In this document: positions 44,301 through 56,359 of the stretch, one piece after another | Layout: the number at the start of each line of letters is the position of its first letter | Numbering within the stretch: the stretch's first letter is position 1 | Assembly: GCA_958295665.1 (NCBI GenBank) | Contig: OY282559.1 | Location: 133,527,241-133,591,240, forward strand | DNA: 64,000 nt | DNA from: Tipula vernalis | Taxonomy: Eukaryota; Arthropoda; Insecta; Diptera; Tipulidae | Direction: 5' to 3' | Notes under the pieces: generated by a model | What the model saw: only the letters and a program-made list of their open reading frames with translations | What the model was told of the DNA's origin: nothing | The model's database searches: none | Made by a program: the position numbers and the translations under genes

Positions 44301-44859
44301 AAACTGGGCTTCTGAGTTCGTTTGGATTTTTCAATTAAAAATACTGTGTACTTTTATTTCACTTGACTGAACTTCACTTTACTTCATTACACTTTTCTTC
44401 GCTATAAAAAGTGTTCGGCTTGTCATCATCATCATCATCGGTCGGTGTGTATGTATTTATGTTGTTGTTCATTTTGATCTTCAATCAATAAACCACGCTT
44501 TCTTTTGTACGCCACATCTCGGTAGTTATTGTTTTTACTGGATCAGTATTTGTGTGTTTGTGTATAAACAAGTCTCGATGTCCACAATAAATAATTGTAA
44601 TAAAAACATTGGCACGATATTCATATCGCTGTTCATAATGTGAACGTGTTGTATGATGGCCATAATCGTCACAATATTTATGAGTACACGTATTCAGTAA
44701 AACTCGGTTAAAGGTGGAAAAAATAATTTTAATTTTATAGCTTTTTTCAAATTCGTTCAGTCATAGCACCAATTGGTTACGAAAAAAGTTAATTGGAGCT
44801 TCCACAAATGGTATTAAATTGTGAGAAGAACTTTGATCACTGTGCTGCGTGGACGTTAG

Positions 44860-45225
44860 GGAATTTAGCGTCACCGGATTTGGTAGTCTCGAGAGGAAAT
44901 CGGCTACCACGCTACATTTTCCTGGTTTATATGCTATTTCGTAGTTATACTCCTCGAGAATAATTAGAGAATCGCTTGCCCTCGTTTCATGTTGCTGTTC
45001 GTATTTTTGCTGCTAAGATCATACGTTATGGCTAATTTTCCGCAAAAATCTTTACTTTTCGTGAGCCATACAAGAAATTTCGTAGAGAATTGAGGGTCCA
45101 GATAATAGTCAACATTTCTTTTTCAGTAGTGGCTCAATGTTCCCAAAATAAAAGTAATTGGCCTATTTTCCTGCATTAGGACGGCTCCAATCGCATAATC
45201 GGAAGCTTCCGTGGTTAGCTCATAA
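44860..45225 (-). pseudogene. Gypsy RNase H relic
   Basis: Begins with ELTTEASDYAIGAVLMQENRPI (T-D-A-S-x-x-(A)-(I/L)GAVL-x-Q motif with the first Asp changed to Glu) and ends near KPGKCSVVADFLSRLPNP, the characteristic (P)G-x-x-N-x-(V)AD-x-LSR close of Gypsy RNase H. In between, reading is broken by stops. Confidence 0.65.
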
Positions 45226-45229
45226 TCTC

Positions 45230-45800
45230 TGGTGAAGTTAGGATATGATGTGATGGTGTAATGATATACATGATGATATCTTGATACGTATGATGGTACG
45301 ATTGTATGATATCATAATGGTATGGCGGTAGTTTTTCGAGCCGCATTGATTTGAGGAATGGGTTGAACTTTGAGTTTGCGATTATGTTGATGTTGAGTTT
45401 GGGATCCAATTAGAGATTCAGTTAGGATAGAGTTGATCTCCTAGACACTAGCAGCTTTCAGACCATGTTAGTTTAGGGCTTGAGTCTGAAGTTTGAGTTG
45501 CGATTGAGTTCAGGTTTAGTGAGGCTCCAGTCACGGATTTATTTGATGAGAGTTGTGTACAAAAGCACTTCGGAATTCTACATGGCCTGAACGACATAAG
45601 CGGTTTTCCGTATGAATTTTTTCGGACCGTGTTGATTGATGATTGAGCTGGGCATTCAGTTAAGGGTTACGTTGAGGGTTGTGTTGTCGAGTAGAGTGTT
45701 CAGTTGGATGTGGTAATTAGATAATTGAGTTCATGTGCTCATCTAGTTTTCGAACAGTATTGATTTAAAGTCTGAGTTGAACAGTTTTTAAGATACATAG
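45230..45800 (+). repeat. degenerate GTTGAGTTG array
   Basis: After a short GATGATAT/TGATGGTA stretch (45,240-45,325) the strand carries GGGTTGA, GATTGAGTT, GGTTGTGTTG and similar words, the same wording as 20.0-20.66 kb. It directly follows the Gypsy relic. Confidence 0.55.
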
Positions 45801-48666
45801 TGATAAACTGTCAGAATTAGCTGTGTTATGTAAACACATTTAAATGACAGTCAAGAATATTGATTAGTGCGCTAAAAATTCAGCTTTCGAATCAGCAACA
45901 TGCTGCGCTAGCTGTTTATTTGTACGCGAATGATTCACCGACGTGATTTGAATGGTTCAAAAATTCCAAACAGGTTCATAGGGCATAAATAGGGATTATT
46001 CGAGATTTGCGAGTTTCGATTAATTGAGAATTTTCACAATTATTCGAAATCCATAGAAATTATTCCAAGTTTGTTGTTAAAAATAAAAAAAGTTAACTTC
46101 ATTGGATTTGGGCAATTTTAAACTAACAATGTAAGCTAGACGTCAACAATCTTCTATAAATTCTTCAATCTTCTATAAATTATAAAACCAAATTTTAATT
46201 CTCATGTTAATAAAAACTGAAATATTTCTTGAGTACCTCTCATATAAAAAGTGAATTTTCTATTATGCCGCACAAGAAATTATTTAAAAAGACGTATGTT
46301 ATAAATCATTAATGCCCTCATCTAAACCAAATTTAAAAAGAAAAAAAAAAACGAAATTCCAAAAATCCATTCAACATCTCAAATTCAATCGATCAAAAAA
46401 AAAAACTGATTTTGAATCTTTAACAGCATCTAATTATCATGTTACATGACGTCTTACAATTATGTATTTTGTTGTAAATCTCTTAATAATTCTTTGTTGA
46501 CTTCTTTATATGCGTTCTTCTTCTTTTGATTCTTCTATCATAACGATTTTCCCTCATCTCATATTATATAGATAGTAGGTTGGTGGGTACATGAGTATTA
46601 TTCTTGGAAAATTAATTTTTATATAATCGTTTTCAACTTTATAGAGAGAAACTATTAAGAAAAATTTAAATGAAATTCTTTCGATGAACGAAGAAAGGTG
46701 GTTTATGTCATGGTGATAAGATGCGATATCTGCTGGTACTCGACTCTTTACATACTCAAATCGGTTGTACTACATGATGTGCGGCATGTAGATTATATAA
46801 TCATGTAAGAAAACAAATCTATTTAACTTACTCCTGCGATCATTTTGTGAAGACGTTTTATTATTATTAATTATAGGCAGAATAAATTTATTACAGGGAT
46901 TACTCGTATAACGTTTCCTAGTGGGTATTATGCTTGGTATGCTGCATCATATAAAAACGCCATTTTTAAAAAATCGAAATTTTGGCGAAACTGTTTTTGG
47001 TTTGAGTCTTGGGTCTCAAAATACCTTACAATATGAAAGAAATAACTTATTTTGGTTCGAATCTTTGCTAAAATAAATTTGAAAGAAGGCTATTGTTTCT
47101 CAGCTAGATAAGAACCATCTATTTTGATAAAAATTAACTATTTTTTGACATTTTCCTGTAAATATTGATTTATAGTTGAATGCCTACTTTATTCGGATCT
47201 GATGTGATAGTAGCGCTATAATTCAATAATCAACCGCATATCATCACAAAGTGTAGGAGAATGGTCGAGAGAAACTAGCAATTCAGAAAAATGGATCAGA
47301 TATGGATGTAGGTCTACAATTTAATATACGACCGGGAATGTTTATTGCCGGACGGTACAATTTAATATCCGATCATCGTTCCATCGTTTAATAACACCAC
47401 AAACCCCATGAATATTTGCACCACCGATAAGGAATTTGCCATTGTCCCAATTCACATGGTAATGATGATGTTGATAGTAGTATGGTAAAGGTAATGGTAA
47501 TTGTGATGATGGTGAAGGTGATCTTGACTTAATAAAAATATTTTTACTGCAAAAGGAAAATTTGAATACTGTAAAATGATGATTTAATTTTAAAATTAGA
47601 ATGAAAATGTTCATTTTCCAGAATTTGCAACAAAAATATTTTTATAATTCTGGCGCATGGCGTTAACGGTTACGCCTATTTTAACGCATGTCTGGACGCT
47701 TATGTATTAAAATCGAGGACATATTAGAAACCAAAAAATATGGTAATACCTGTAAAAGAATGGAAAACAGCGCGCCGCCCGTTTTTTTAAATGTAACTTC
47801 CCCAATATGCCTATTTCATAAATCACACTAATATACACCACTGTTTATTAATACAGTCAAAAATTCTGCCAGTGGCTTTCAGATGTATCCACGTACTTTC
47901 AATAGTATTGGTGTATGTTCCTGTTTTTTCGTCTCAAAATGATATACTATGATTAACCCTTACGTGAGTTTATTCTTCTTAACGCAAACAGTCTTACGGG
48001 CCCTCCAACAATCGGAAATTATTATTGTTCCCGCAAATATACATACATTTTCTAATAAGATCGGTTAGGGTTTTTCGGTCACAGCTATATTGAATGTCTG
48101 CAGGAAAGACATTCCTGAAAGTCGTCCGATCCCTCAGAAAATCTACATGATGGCCGAGATGGTATTTTTCCGCACTTGCTTAATCGATCACCACTTTAAT
48201 CCCTGGATCTCAAATCGATACGACTTGCATTAAATAGTCAACTAGAACTACACTGCTGACAATCCTGACACATTGTACTCTTGCATCAAGTAGGTTGAAC
48301 CTGGCATATGCAAAATTTCAAAAGTAATCAATATTATCAACCCAACTTTCAGATTGCTTCGGCTAAATCAAAAGTTAAGGCGGAAGCTTATTCGAATATT
48401 TCACCTTACCCCGTTGGCTCGCTTATTCCTTCGCAATTTCACTGCATTTTCCTGAAACGTTCGTTTTGCGGTAATTTTAAAAAATTGCCACATTTATAGC
48501 ACAACAATAAAAAAAAAATTAATTTCGTAAAATTCCGTCCTTTTCCCTTAGAATTTTTACAATGGAGCGGTCCATCTCCTTCTGGTACTTAAAAATCGAA
48601 TTTTTAACGGATTTCATCAGAATTCTCGCACAAACTAACAAAACAATGTTTATTGCTATTTACATA
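45801..48666. other. AT-rich sequence without recognisable gene
   Basis: Only fragments stand out: a GATGATG/GGTAATGG patch at 47,460-47,520 and a stray unit of the 21-24 kb AT array at 47,580-47,635. No TE domain or host gene recognised on either strand. Confidence 0.4.
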
Positions 48667-49343
48667 GGGTGACCCATTTTCAAAGAATCACTCAAATAAC
48701 TCCCAGGGCAAGGCCAAAATCAAAGAAAGTGTGCACAATTTTTAGAGAGAAATCAAATTATGGCCTTGAATTTGACCTTGCAGTCTAATTTTGAGTCATT
48801 CCAAGGTTGTGTCGGCTTTTTTTTTTAAAGGAAATAGCTATTTTTGACTCTGGATTCTGCAAGAGCGTGAAATTCTACATTAAGCCATACAGTATCATGA
48901 GAGCGATCACAGGTCATTATTTTTTTAATGCCACTGTTAACTCAAAAATGTACCTCAATTTTTTGACAAACGCATTACCAGATCTTCTAGTTAACAAGTT
49001 AAAAATTCAGTTATTTATCTAATGGCTTTCACAAAAACTTTCTGATTAACAAAACTGATCAACTGATAAATAACCTGACCTTGAAATGACCTTTGATCTC
49101 TATGATGATACTGCACGGCTGAACTTAGAATTTAACGCGCTTTCAGAATCCAGAGTTAAAAATAAGTTTACCTTTCTAAAAAGCGACTTGACCTTGAAAT
49201 AACCTTGAAATTTGGCCTCCAGGTCAAATTCAAGGCCATCATTTGTTTCTTCCTAAAAATTGTGCAACTTTGGTATTTACACTTTCATTGATTTTGGCCT
49301 TCTCCTGGTGGTAATTTGAATGGTTCTTTTAAAATGGGTCACC
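48667..49343. repeat. 677-bp foldback element with long inverted repeats
   Basis: Ends GGGTGACCCATTTT and AAAATGGGTCACC, next to TA/TATA. The arms of about 255 bases each pair along their length (AAGGCCAAAATCAA..AAAGTGT, GCACAATTTTTAG, ATGGCCTTGAATTTGACCT, GACTCTGGATTCTG), leaving a loop of roughly 165 bases. No transposase. It is a nonautonomous foldback/MITE-type element. Several TGACCTTGA words lie inside the arms. Confidence 0.85.
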
Positions 49344-49562
49344 TATACAGGCTATACGTGGTAAAAAATTAAAAACCAAAGCATGCTAGGACTATTACTA
49401 AAATTACTCTCGCAAACAACCTTGTAAAAATATTGTCATTATAATTTTTAAATAAAATAATTTTACATAGACAGTATCGCAACGATATTGATCACCTTTA
49501 GTGATTCGTTAACAAAATTTTACGGTAATTGAGTTTAAATTAAATTTTGTTAATGAAGAACA
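49344..49562. other. possible leader of the downstream Gypsy element
   Basis: AT-rich. It should contain the 5' LTR remainder and primer-binding site of the Gypsy element if they survive. I could not identify either. Confidence 0.3.
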
Positions 49563-51190
49563 ATGGATCCTATTATTTACATTCAAATACTAAGTCCCCC
49601 AGAACTTGATGTAGAATATCTCGTTAGGAATCTTTCTATAGCAGAGCCAGTGACTCTAAGGAGATTTTTATTAATTCTTTGAGAGCAGAACAGTTGGATA
49701 GGTCATTATTACCAAAAAATACGTACATAAAAAACCCCTAAATAGAGATGGAAATATGTAGTGAACGATATGATAATCTGTTTAAATCAACAGAGGAACA
49801 GGGAAGTTAGCCACCGCTTGATTTCGTGACATTAGCAAATATGAAAGCCATACATTTTAAAGAAAGAATAGGCCGATTAATTAATACTTTTGGAGAAACT
49901 GGGAACTCCACGAGAATTTTTGGAATTGGCGTTATATGTTTCTTACCTACCAAAAGCTGTGGAACGAATATCAGGAAGTGCAGAATCGAGATCTTTCGCT
50001 ATCAGGAAAACGAGTGGAAACAAGTTCGTTTTCTGGCAAATTAGATAACCTATTATCTAACCGGTCAATGAATAGTAAAGAAAATTCACCTAATGCTTTG
50101 AAAACTAATCCAGTTCCGAAAGAAAACCTTTCCGAGAATAATAGACACGTTCCAATCCATGAGCCTATGAATTGAAAAATGGGTCCACTAATTTTCCAAA
50201 ACTACAAAACACAAACTATCCGAGTATCGTTAATATTACACGTAACTTCGATCTACCTTTGAAAAATCTCCGTCGATATAATCAGGACGAATCTAGGATG
50301 GATAATGTTCAATTTCGGATGGATAATTTTTATAAAATTCGGCAAAAATGGAATTGGTCGTTTGACGGAACTGACACACTAAATGTCCATGATTTTGTGT
50401 ATAAACTGGAGCAAATGGCAAGTGATGATGGATTCCCCAAAAACTATTCGACCAAAGTGTTGCATTTGTTCTTAAATAAAAAAAGCCGAAGATTGGTTTT
50501 AGGTCTATAAAGCATATCACCCACATATTAATTGGACGGATATGAAGACGGCAATACTCTCAAATTTTAGCAGCGCAAACTATGAAGAGGAAATAAAAGA
50601 GCAAATACTTAAAAGGAATCAAGGGAACCGAGAATCATTTTCAGATTTTTCGTTAAGTATACAGAAAATGAATGCTCGTCTACAATCTCGACTATCAGAG
50701 ATGCAGATCATTTATAGACTCTGTCAAAATATGTACCCAGCATTGTAAAACGTGACGTTACCCTACCACAATTCGGTGCGTAGAGTGGAATAATTGCGAC
50801 TTTTATGCAAAGAATATGAGAAGTTATGGGAACAATCGGGATATAATCCAAGACGTTTTGGGGAATCCCAGATCAGGCGACGACCACCTATCAATGAGTT
50901 AAATGCGGAATTTCAAAACTTAACCATGAGTAATAAACACAATAATAGTTGCTCAAATCAACCGGAGAACCCAGACAAACAGTGTGTGGAAGCGTTCCAA
51001 AGAAAAGATCATCCCAATTTGCTTAACCAACGTCCAACACTGACCGCTACATTTATTGGAATTGTCATGATATTGGTCACAAATACCTAGATTGTAGTGA
51101 ACCTGTTTTAAACATCTTTTGTTTTGGATGCGGTGCTGTAAATGATCGGAAACCCCATTGCCAAAATTGTTTACAAATTCCAAAGGGAAA
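49563..51190 (+). pseudogene. Gypsy gag
   Basis: Likely start ATG at 49,563 (MDPIIYIQILSPPELDVEYLV). Further pieces: FLTYQKLWNEYQEVQNRDLS; WNWSFDGTDTLNVHDFVYKLEQ; KNYSTKVLHLFLNKK; WTDMKTAILSNFSSANYEEE; RNQGNRESFSDFSLSIQKMN; ending in two knuckles, YWNCHDIGHKYLDC (leading Cys replaced by Tyr) and CFGCGAVNDRKPHCQNC. Gag forms the particle and binds RNA. At least five stops or frameshifts, for example near 49,680, 50,175, 50,500 and 50,748. Confidence 0.75.
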
Positions 51191-51489
51191 CTGGCTCGCG
51201 CTCAGGAATGAGGCAAAATATGTCGGAATTCAGACACATCAACAATTCTCAACCCTCATAGATGTTCATCAACACATCGATACCCTTTCAAAATTATACA
51301 GTATCAATCCGATTGCCAAAACATTCTAAACTTCAAGCGACGATAACCACCGACAATCAAATAAAACTAATAACAAACATATTCGATCTATCAGGTACTT
51401 CCACCAAAAGAGAGCATTATTTATAAGTTGGGTTGCAACACTGATAAAATGTACAAGCAAAGATCCACGCCCACACGCCGAAGTTATTA

Positions 51490-51800
51490 TCAACTAAACC
51501 AAAATGAATGGCCTATTGGATAGTGGTGCCTTTGTAAGTGTACTTGGTAAGGGCTCGCTTATGTTTTTAACAGCCGTTAATTTACAGATGATAAAACTAT
51601 ATTCGCAAATTAAAACCGCTGATGGAACCAGCAATAAAATTAATGGTTTTATATAGCTTCCAGTGCAATTTGGGAACAAAACGAAAAACATAAAATTTTT
51701 TGTGGTTCCATCGCTTCAATCGCCATTATACCTAGGTATTGATTTTTGGAAAAAATTTGACATATTACCAAAAGCTTCCATCAACGAAATTATAGGTGAC
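51490..51800 (+). pseudogene. Gypsy aspartic protease
   Basis: MNGLLDSGAFVSVLGKG contains the catalytic D-S-G-A. It is followed by IKTADGTSNKINGF, a stop, then FFVVPSLQSPLYLGIDFWKKF, the conserved L-G-x-D-F second half (ILG-like). A TAG near 51,655 interrupts it. The protease would process Gag-Pol. Confidence 0.75.
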
Positions 51801-51929
51801 AATATTAAAAAAAATGATAACACACATCCTCCAACAAGAAGACCAACGAAACTTAGCGAGAATTGTAAATTGGTTTCCAACATGCAAAGAAGGAATTGGG
51901 TAGTCCACATTACACCAACACGAGACTGA

Positions 51930-52635
51930 GTTGGTAAAGGGTAGTAAACCGGTGAATCAGCGGTACTACGCAGTCTACCCAGCCAAACAGGACGAACTTT
52001 ACCGAGAAATAGACTGGATGTTGAGTTTATATGTTATCGAGGTCAGCAAGAGTTCGTAGAGCTCACCAGTTACAATTGTTCCAAAAGCTAACGGAAAATC
52101 TCGGCTGTGCCTTGATGCACGTAAGCTCAATTCACTCACGGAAAAGGACGCGTATCATCTACCATTAATTGACGGACTTCTGGGAAGACATTCAGAGACG
52201 AGGTACTTTACGACATTGGAGTTGAAGGACGCATTCTGGCAGATACCGCTCGCGGTACCGGGACGGCCGATCTATAAGTTCAGGGTGATGCCGTTTGGGC
52301 TGAGTAATGCAGCCCAATCAATGTGCCGTTTAATGCATAAAGTGATCCCACACGAACTTCACGATCGTATTTTTGTTTACCTGGACGATCTATTAATCAT
52401 TTGTGGCACATTGAAGGAGCACCTTGAACTGTTAGAGACGGTTGCGACTTTACTGCGAACGGCTGGGTTAACAATAAATATCGAAAAGAGTAAGTTTGTG
52501 ATGAAGGAAATCAGATACTTAGGGTATCTGGTAGGAGAACAAGGCCTTAGAACCGATTCTGAAAAAATCGACTCCATTGTTAATCTAGCACAGCCTGCAA
52601 ATACGAGACAAATACGACGAATGCTGCGGGGATGA
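51930..52635 (+). pseudogene. Gypsy reverse transcriptase, N-terminal two thirds, small in-frame deletion
   Basis: Starts in broken frame with SPVTIVPKANGKSRLCLDARKLN; then YFTTLELKDAFWQIPL (motif with Asp changed to Glu: usually LDL), VMPFGLSNAAQSMCRLMH, FVYLDDLLI (YLDD, 52,378-52,389), LTINIEKSKF and IRYLGYLVGEQGLRTD. Between FWQIPL and VPGRP about ten residues normally ending in KTAF are missing without a frame change. The reading stops at RRMLRG*, where an (F)LG motif would precede RNase H; beyond it the sequence is unrelated. Confidence 0.8.
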
Positions 52636-53640
52636 AAATCGTTTCATCGGTTATACAAAAAAGGCTGGAGTTACATTCTTAATTTTCATTTGCTTTCATC
52701 TATTCAAATATCCGTTCGACCAATAGCAATAGTGTGTGGTATCTGCTGTTTTCAAAAATTGTGTTCACAACATTATATTGGCCATATTCAAACAAATCAT
52801 CTAAGAATTCCATTTCCATCGTACCTGTCAAAGTAATGAAAAGTGTAGCTACACAAAATTTAAAAAATGTGTACGATAAACGGTCGACAGTTTTCGAGAC
52901 TTTTCGACAGTTTACGAGCTATTTTTGAAAAAATTGTTGAAATGCCGGGTTGTTAATATTTTACCTATCTCTGGTCTTATCCGTCCCTCTTGCTTCTAAG
53001 CCCTACCTTAAGAAATATAATCACATTTCATAATCTCGCCCACGATTTAAAATTAAATTGTTGAATACAGGTGACACAGATTTCCCATATATCAAAGCAA
53101 TAAGTTGGACATATTTGCTAAAAAACGGCTTCACTTTAACCTTTATTTAGCCTGTGCAGTCTATTCGTTGCAATCGACGACAACTATAGGGGGAACAAGA
53201 AATATCAAATCAATCTTTATTGGTCATTAGCGGAAGTGCGGAAGAAACAGATAAACGCGCGACCGTAAAGTCGGTACCGGGTACATGCAAAACAAAATCG
53301 TTTTTTTTTGCCGAAAGTTTTGATTAATTGGTTGGATACAGACTAGCATGAAGTACTCAGTGCAAAACTGAAATCGGTTCATCGTTTGCATTACAATGTT
53401 ATTAACAAAAGTTACTCCCACGACTAAAGAATTATTTGTTCTGGATATCCCGAAAATAGTTACAACCACGCCATTTGGTTTTCTTGAGTTCCTGTATACT
53501 CCATCAGCAGAGATAGTCTGGAAATATCTAATACAAGGTTAGGTTCTATATTTTCGGTCCCAGTATTTTATATCGCAGTTTACAAAGAATTAAACCATTT
53601 ATTGGGAATGAATCAATTGAAAAACACACCTTATCACTCG
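52636..53640. other. sequence without recognisable gene
   Basis: One decayed unit of the 110-bp repeat at 52,780-52,830. GTCGACAGTTTTCGAGACTTTTCGACAGTTTACGA repeats near 52,885-52,918. Nothing else recognised. Confidence 0.4.
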
Positions 53641-53830
53641 TAGGGATGTCAAAAATAGAGGTTTCTATTTTAAAAAATTACCTTGTAGATTAGGTTCAAG
53701 GTCACATCCAAGGTCATCATTGAATTCCTTGTTGAAAATTACCTAAATTTTAGCCATGGTAATTTATTTTATTTACCGAACTCTGCGAAATTTTTAGGGG
53801 TTTCCATACATTTGCCTCACCCTGTATACA
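53640..53830 (-). mobile_element. end of a foldback/MITE-type element (ACAGGGTGA terminus)
   Basis: On the minus strand this begins TATACAGGGTGAGGCAAATG and carries ATGATGACCTTGGATGTGACCTTGAAC, in the same style as the foldback element at 48.67 kb (GGGTGA terminus, ATGACCTTGAA words). I could not find its opposite end with certainty. Confidence 0.4.
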
Positions 53831-53896
53831 TATGTATATAAGCCCGGTATTGTAGGCTAAGAAAACTTTCGCTTGGAGCAACAGGACACCATTTTG

Positions 53897-54243
53897 GACA
53901 AAAACCAATAATAAATAGTACATTTTCTTGATGAGATTTGTGTAAAAAGCGAACGAGACGGCTTGTATAAACATTTTGTTGGCCCTGCTATTAATCAAGC
54001 TTCTAGAATATATTTGTATTGATTGTACATAAAATACAACACAAAAACACATTCAAATATGCGTAAAAATAAATGCAGATATGACATTAAGTATGACATA
54101 TATCAAATTAAGTTAAAATAATTTTAGTATGATCCAATTATTAGAATTTAGTAATTAAAATTCCATGTACAACCACACAAAAATAAAATCATGCACTTAA
54201 TCAAGAAATCAAGAATTTGATTTCTTTATCTATAAATAAATAT
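53897..54243 (+). repeat. 350-bp direct repeat, copy A
   Basis: Begins GACAAAAACCAATAATA and runs to TTTGATTTCTTTATCTATAAAT. Copy B at 55,142-55,500 matches along its length with scattered substitutions and small indels. The copies are in the same orientation, 1.24 kb apart. They could be decayed LTRs, two copies of one MITE, or a segmental duplication. Confidence 0.75.
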
Positions 54244-55141
54244 AAATATATCCATAAAACTTTAACTCCATTTACGGACATATTACCCTGCCAAATCAAG
54301 CAAGGAAAGTAAGTAAAATAATAGATCAATTAAAGGAAAATGAAACATTATTTTCTTAAAAATTTATCGGTGTGCCATATAAGTAATCTTGACGTTTGTG
54401 TGTGAAAACTGCAACCTAAACTTCAATAAATTCCATTAAGTTAATAATTAAATTCAAAAGATTTAGCCTTTCGAAATATTTTTACATAATTCCACGTTGT
54501 TCACATTCGCTTAATCGAAATTTTGCACACATAAATGAATACGTCATTAAGTGTTGAAAAACTAAATCTCAACTCAACTCAAATCAACATTTCCAAATTA
54601 GCATTTTATTTATATAGTTTAGTTAATTTATAATTTTATAATATTAATTAAATTAATTTAAATCAATTTGATGCAGTCCCTTTAAAAAAAAAATATACAT
54701 ACCTAAATAAACTATTTTATATTGATAGTATAAGGCGGTTTCCAATTCGATTCAAACTTATTCAGTTATACGAAGTATAAGAATCCTATTTGAGTCGAAT
54801 ACACTAAAATTCCGTTGTGCTTGTATAGTTCATGTTTTATCAAGAACGCCATAGTTGTTTCATAAATACTAAATACACAAAGAGAGACAACAACACCAGC
54901 ATACAAATAACATAATCTTATATACTAAACCACCAACACACATTGAATGTAAATATTTTGTAACATCTTCCACGTGCATAGCAGTAGATTTATCATGTTT
55001 TCATAATACTACAGATAATACCCTTATAGCTAACATACAAACATACCTGATCTTATGTATCAAGATACAGGAAAATATTTGTGATGACTATACCAAAACC
55101 AACAAAAATGTCTCCATTTTATTGTTGTTTGTATATTATAA
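54244..55141. other. AT-rich sequence between two direct repeats
   Basis: No coding signal. If the flanking repeats were LTRs this would be a gutted interior; no primer-binding site or polypurine tract was recognised. Confidence 0.4.
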
Positions 55142-55500
55142 GACAAAAACCAATAATATATGGTACATTTCCGTGGTAGGATCTGTGTAAAGAACGAACG
55201 AGACGGCTGTGTAAACATTTCGTTGGCCTTGCTATGTATCATGTTTCAAGCATATATTTGTGTCGATTGTACATAAAATAAAACACAAGAACACATTCAA
55301 GTGGGCGTAAAAATAAAATCTAATATGAAATTAACCACAACGTATTTCTGTTTAAGTTAAAATCTATTTGAATACTATCCAATTATTAGACTTTAGTAAT
55401 TAAAATTGAAATTGAATTTCATGTACAATCACACAAAAGTAAAAATACTGCACTTAAACAAGAAATCAATAATTTTGATTTCTTTATCTATAAATATAAA
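55142..55500 (+). repeat. 350-bp direct repeat, copy B
   Basis: Shares with copy A the blocks CGAACGAGACGGCT, CATTT(T/C)GTTGGCC, GATTGTACATAAAATA, ATTATTAGA(A/C)TTTAGTAATTAAAATT, and ACACAAAA(A/G)TAAAA. It has an extra GAAATTGAATT insertion. Confidence 0.75.
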
Positions 55501-56104
55501 ACATTGCCTGATAAATGCATCGCGGTGGATTGCATTTGCCATTCCACAATTACACTTTAATTATTATTTCATTAAAAAAACTATATCACTAATTATTATA
55601 TCACTAATTCACTTTAATTATTATTTTTATTTTATAAATAAATAAAACACCAAAAAATAAAAATAAAATTTAATTTTTGAAGAGGATAGAAAAAACACGT
55701 CTACCCTCTTCGACGATAATTTGCTCCATTCACTTTGTTTTTAACGTACAAATTATTAAAAAACTGGTTTTGAATTCTTGGCCACAAAGGGGAACTTATT
55801 TACCGTAAATGTTGTTACAGCAAGGCTTTTCGTCAAAGAGACACAAATAACGTCATTTCATGATGTGTTATATTTTGGAGAAGTTTTTACAATGGGTAGT
55901 GTGATGAGGATGCTGCCCTGCTTGTAACATACCGTTTGCTTTAGAGAATAACGTGGATGAGGAGAAATTAATAAACTTCGGTTGTTGGGCCACCCCAGTT
56001 TTATCAATTAAATAATAGTTGGTTAGGTGAACATTCGTGGAGATTTTAAATTTACCATCAACACACAAATAGATCTTAATTTTTACCAAATTCAGCGCGT
56101 AGAA
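55501..56104. other. AT-rich sequence without recognisable gene
   Basis: Contains a duplicated CACTTTAATTATTATTTCATT/CACTTTAATTATTATTTTTATT pair near 55,550 and 55,610. Nothing else seen. Confidence 0.4.
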
Positions 56105-56359
56105 GAATTATTTCTTAAGCTTCAAAGAGGGCAGTTCTTCACTCCTAAGCGATGCCTCAAGCCGAGTTGTCAGAGGAGTGCCAACAGTTGACGGTAATTA
56201 ATACACCCTCTGGCCTTTTTCAATACGAACATGTAAGAAGGACAAGGCATGTTTGCAAAAAAAACACTTGAGCATGCCAGATTCTACTAATATCAAACAA
56301 GTGGAGACGTTCATTGACATCCATCGCACTCTTTAAGCTCTTCCAAGGGTATGTAATTC

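Larger units (their letters stand above)
42530..45225 (-). mobile_element. Gypsy-type LTR retrotransposon relic, errantivirus-like
   Basis: On the minus strand, high to low: RNase H, integrase zinc-binding part, integrase core, then an env-like region, the order of insect errantiviruses. The RT is missing upstream of 45,225. Between RNase H and integrase (about 44,310-44,860) lies noncoding DNA with a TATA-like CTATAAAAAG on the plus strand near 44,402, possibly an inserted LTR. Stops and frameshifts are numerous. Left (minus-strand 3') edge abuts the GGTAAT array. Confidence 0.7.
49563..52635 (+). mobile_element. Gypsy LTR retrotransposon (Mdg3/Blastopia-like), 3' truncated
   Basis: Plus-strand gag, protease and RT in order; RNase H, integrase and the 3' LTR are missing beyond 52,635. 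Frames are broken, but long stretches read cleanly, so it is younger than most relics here. The wording of gag (WNWSFDGTD, DGFPKNYSTKVLHLF) and of RT (VPGRPIYKFRVMPFGLSNA) points to the Mdg3/Blastopia lineage. Confidence 0.75.

Noticed and set aside
44402..44440. TATA box (CTATAAAAAG) as a host promoter
   Set aside because: It lies between Gypsy fragments with no downstream ORF; an LTR remnant is more likely.
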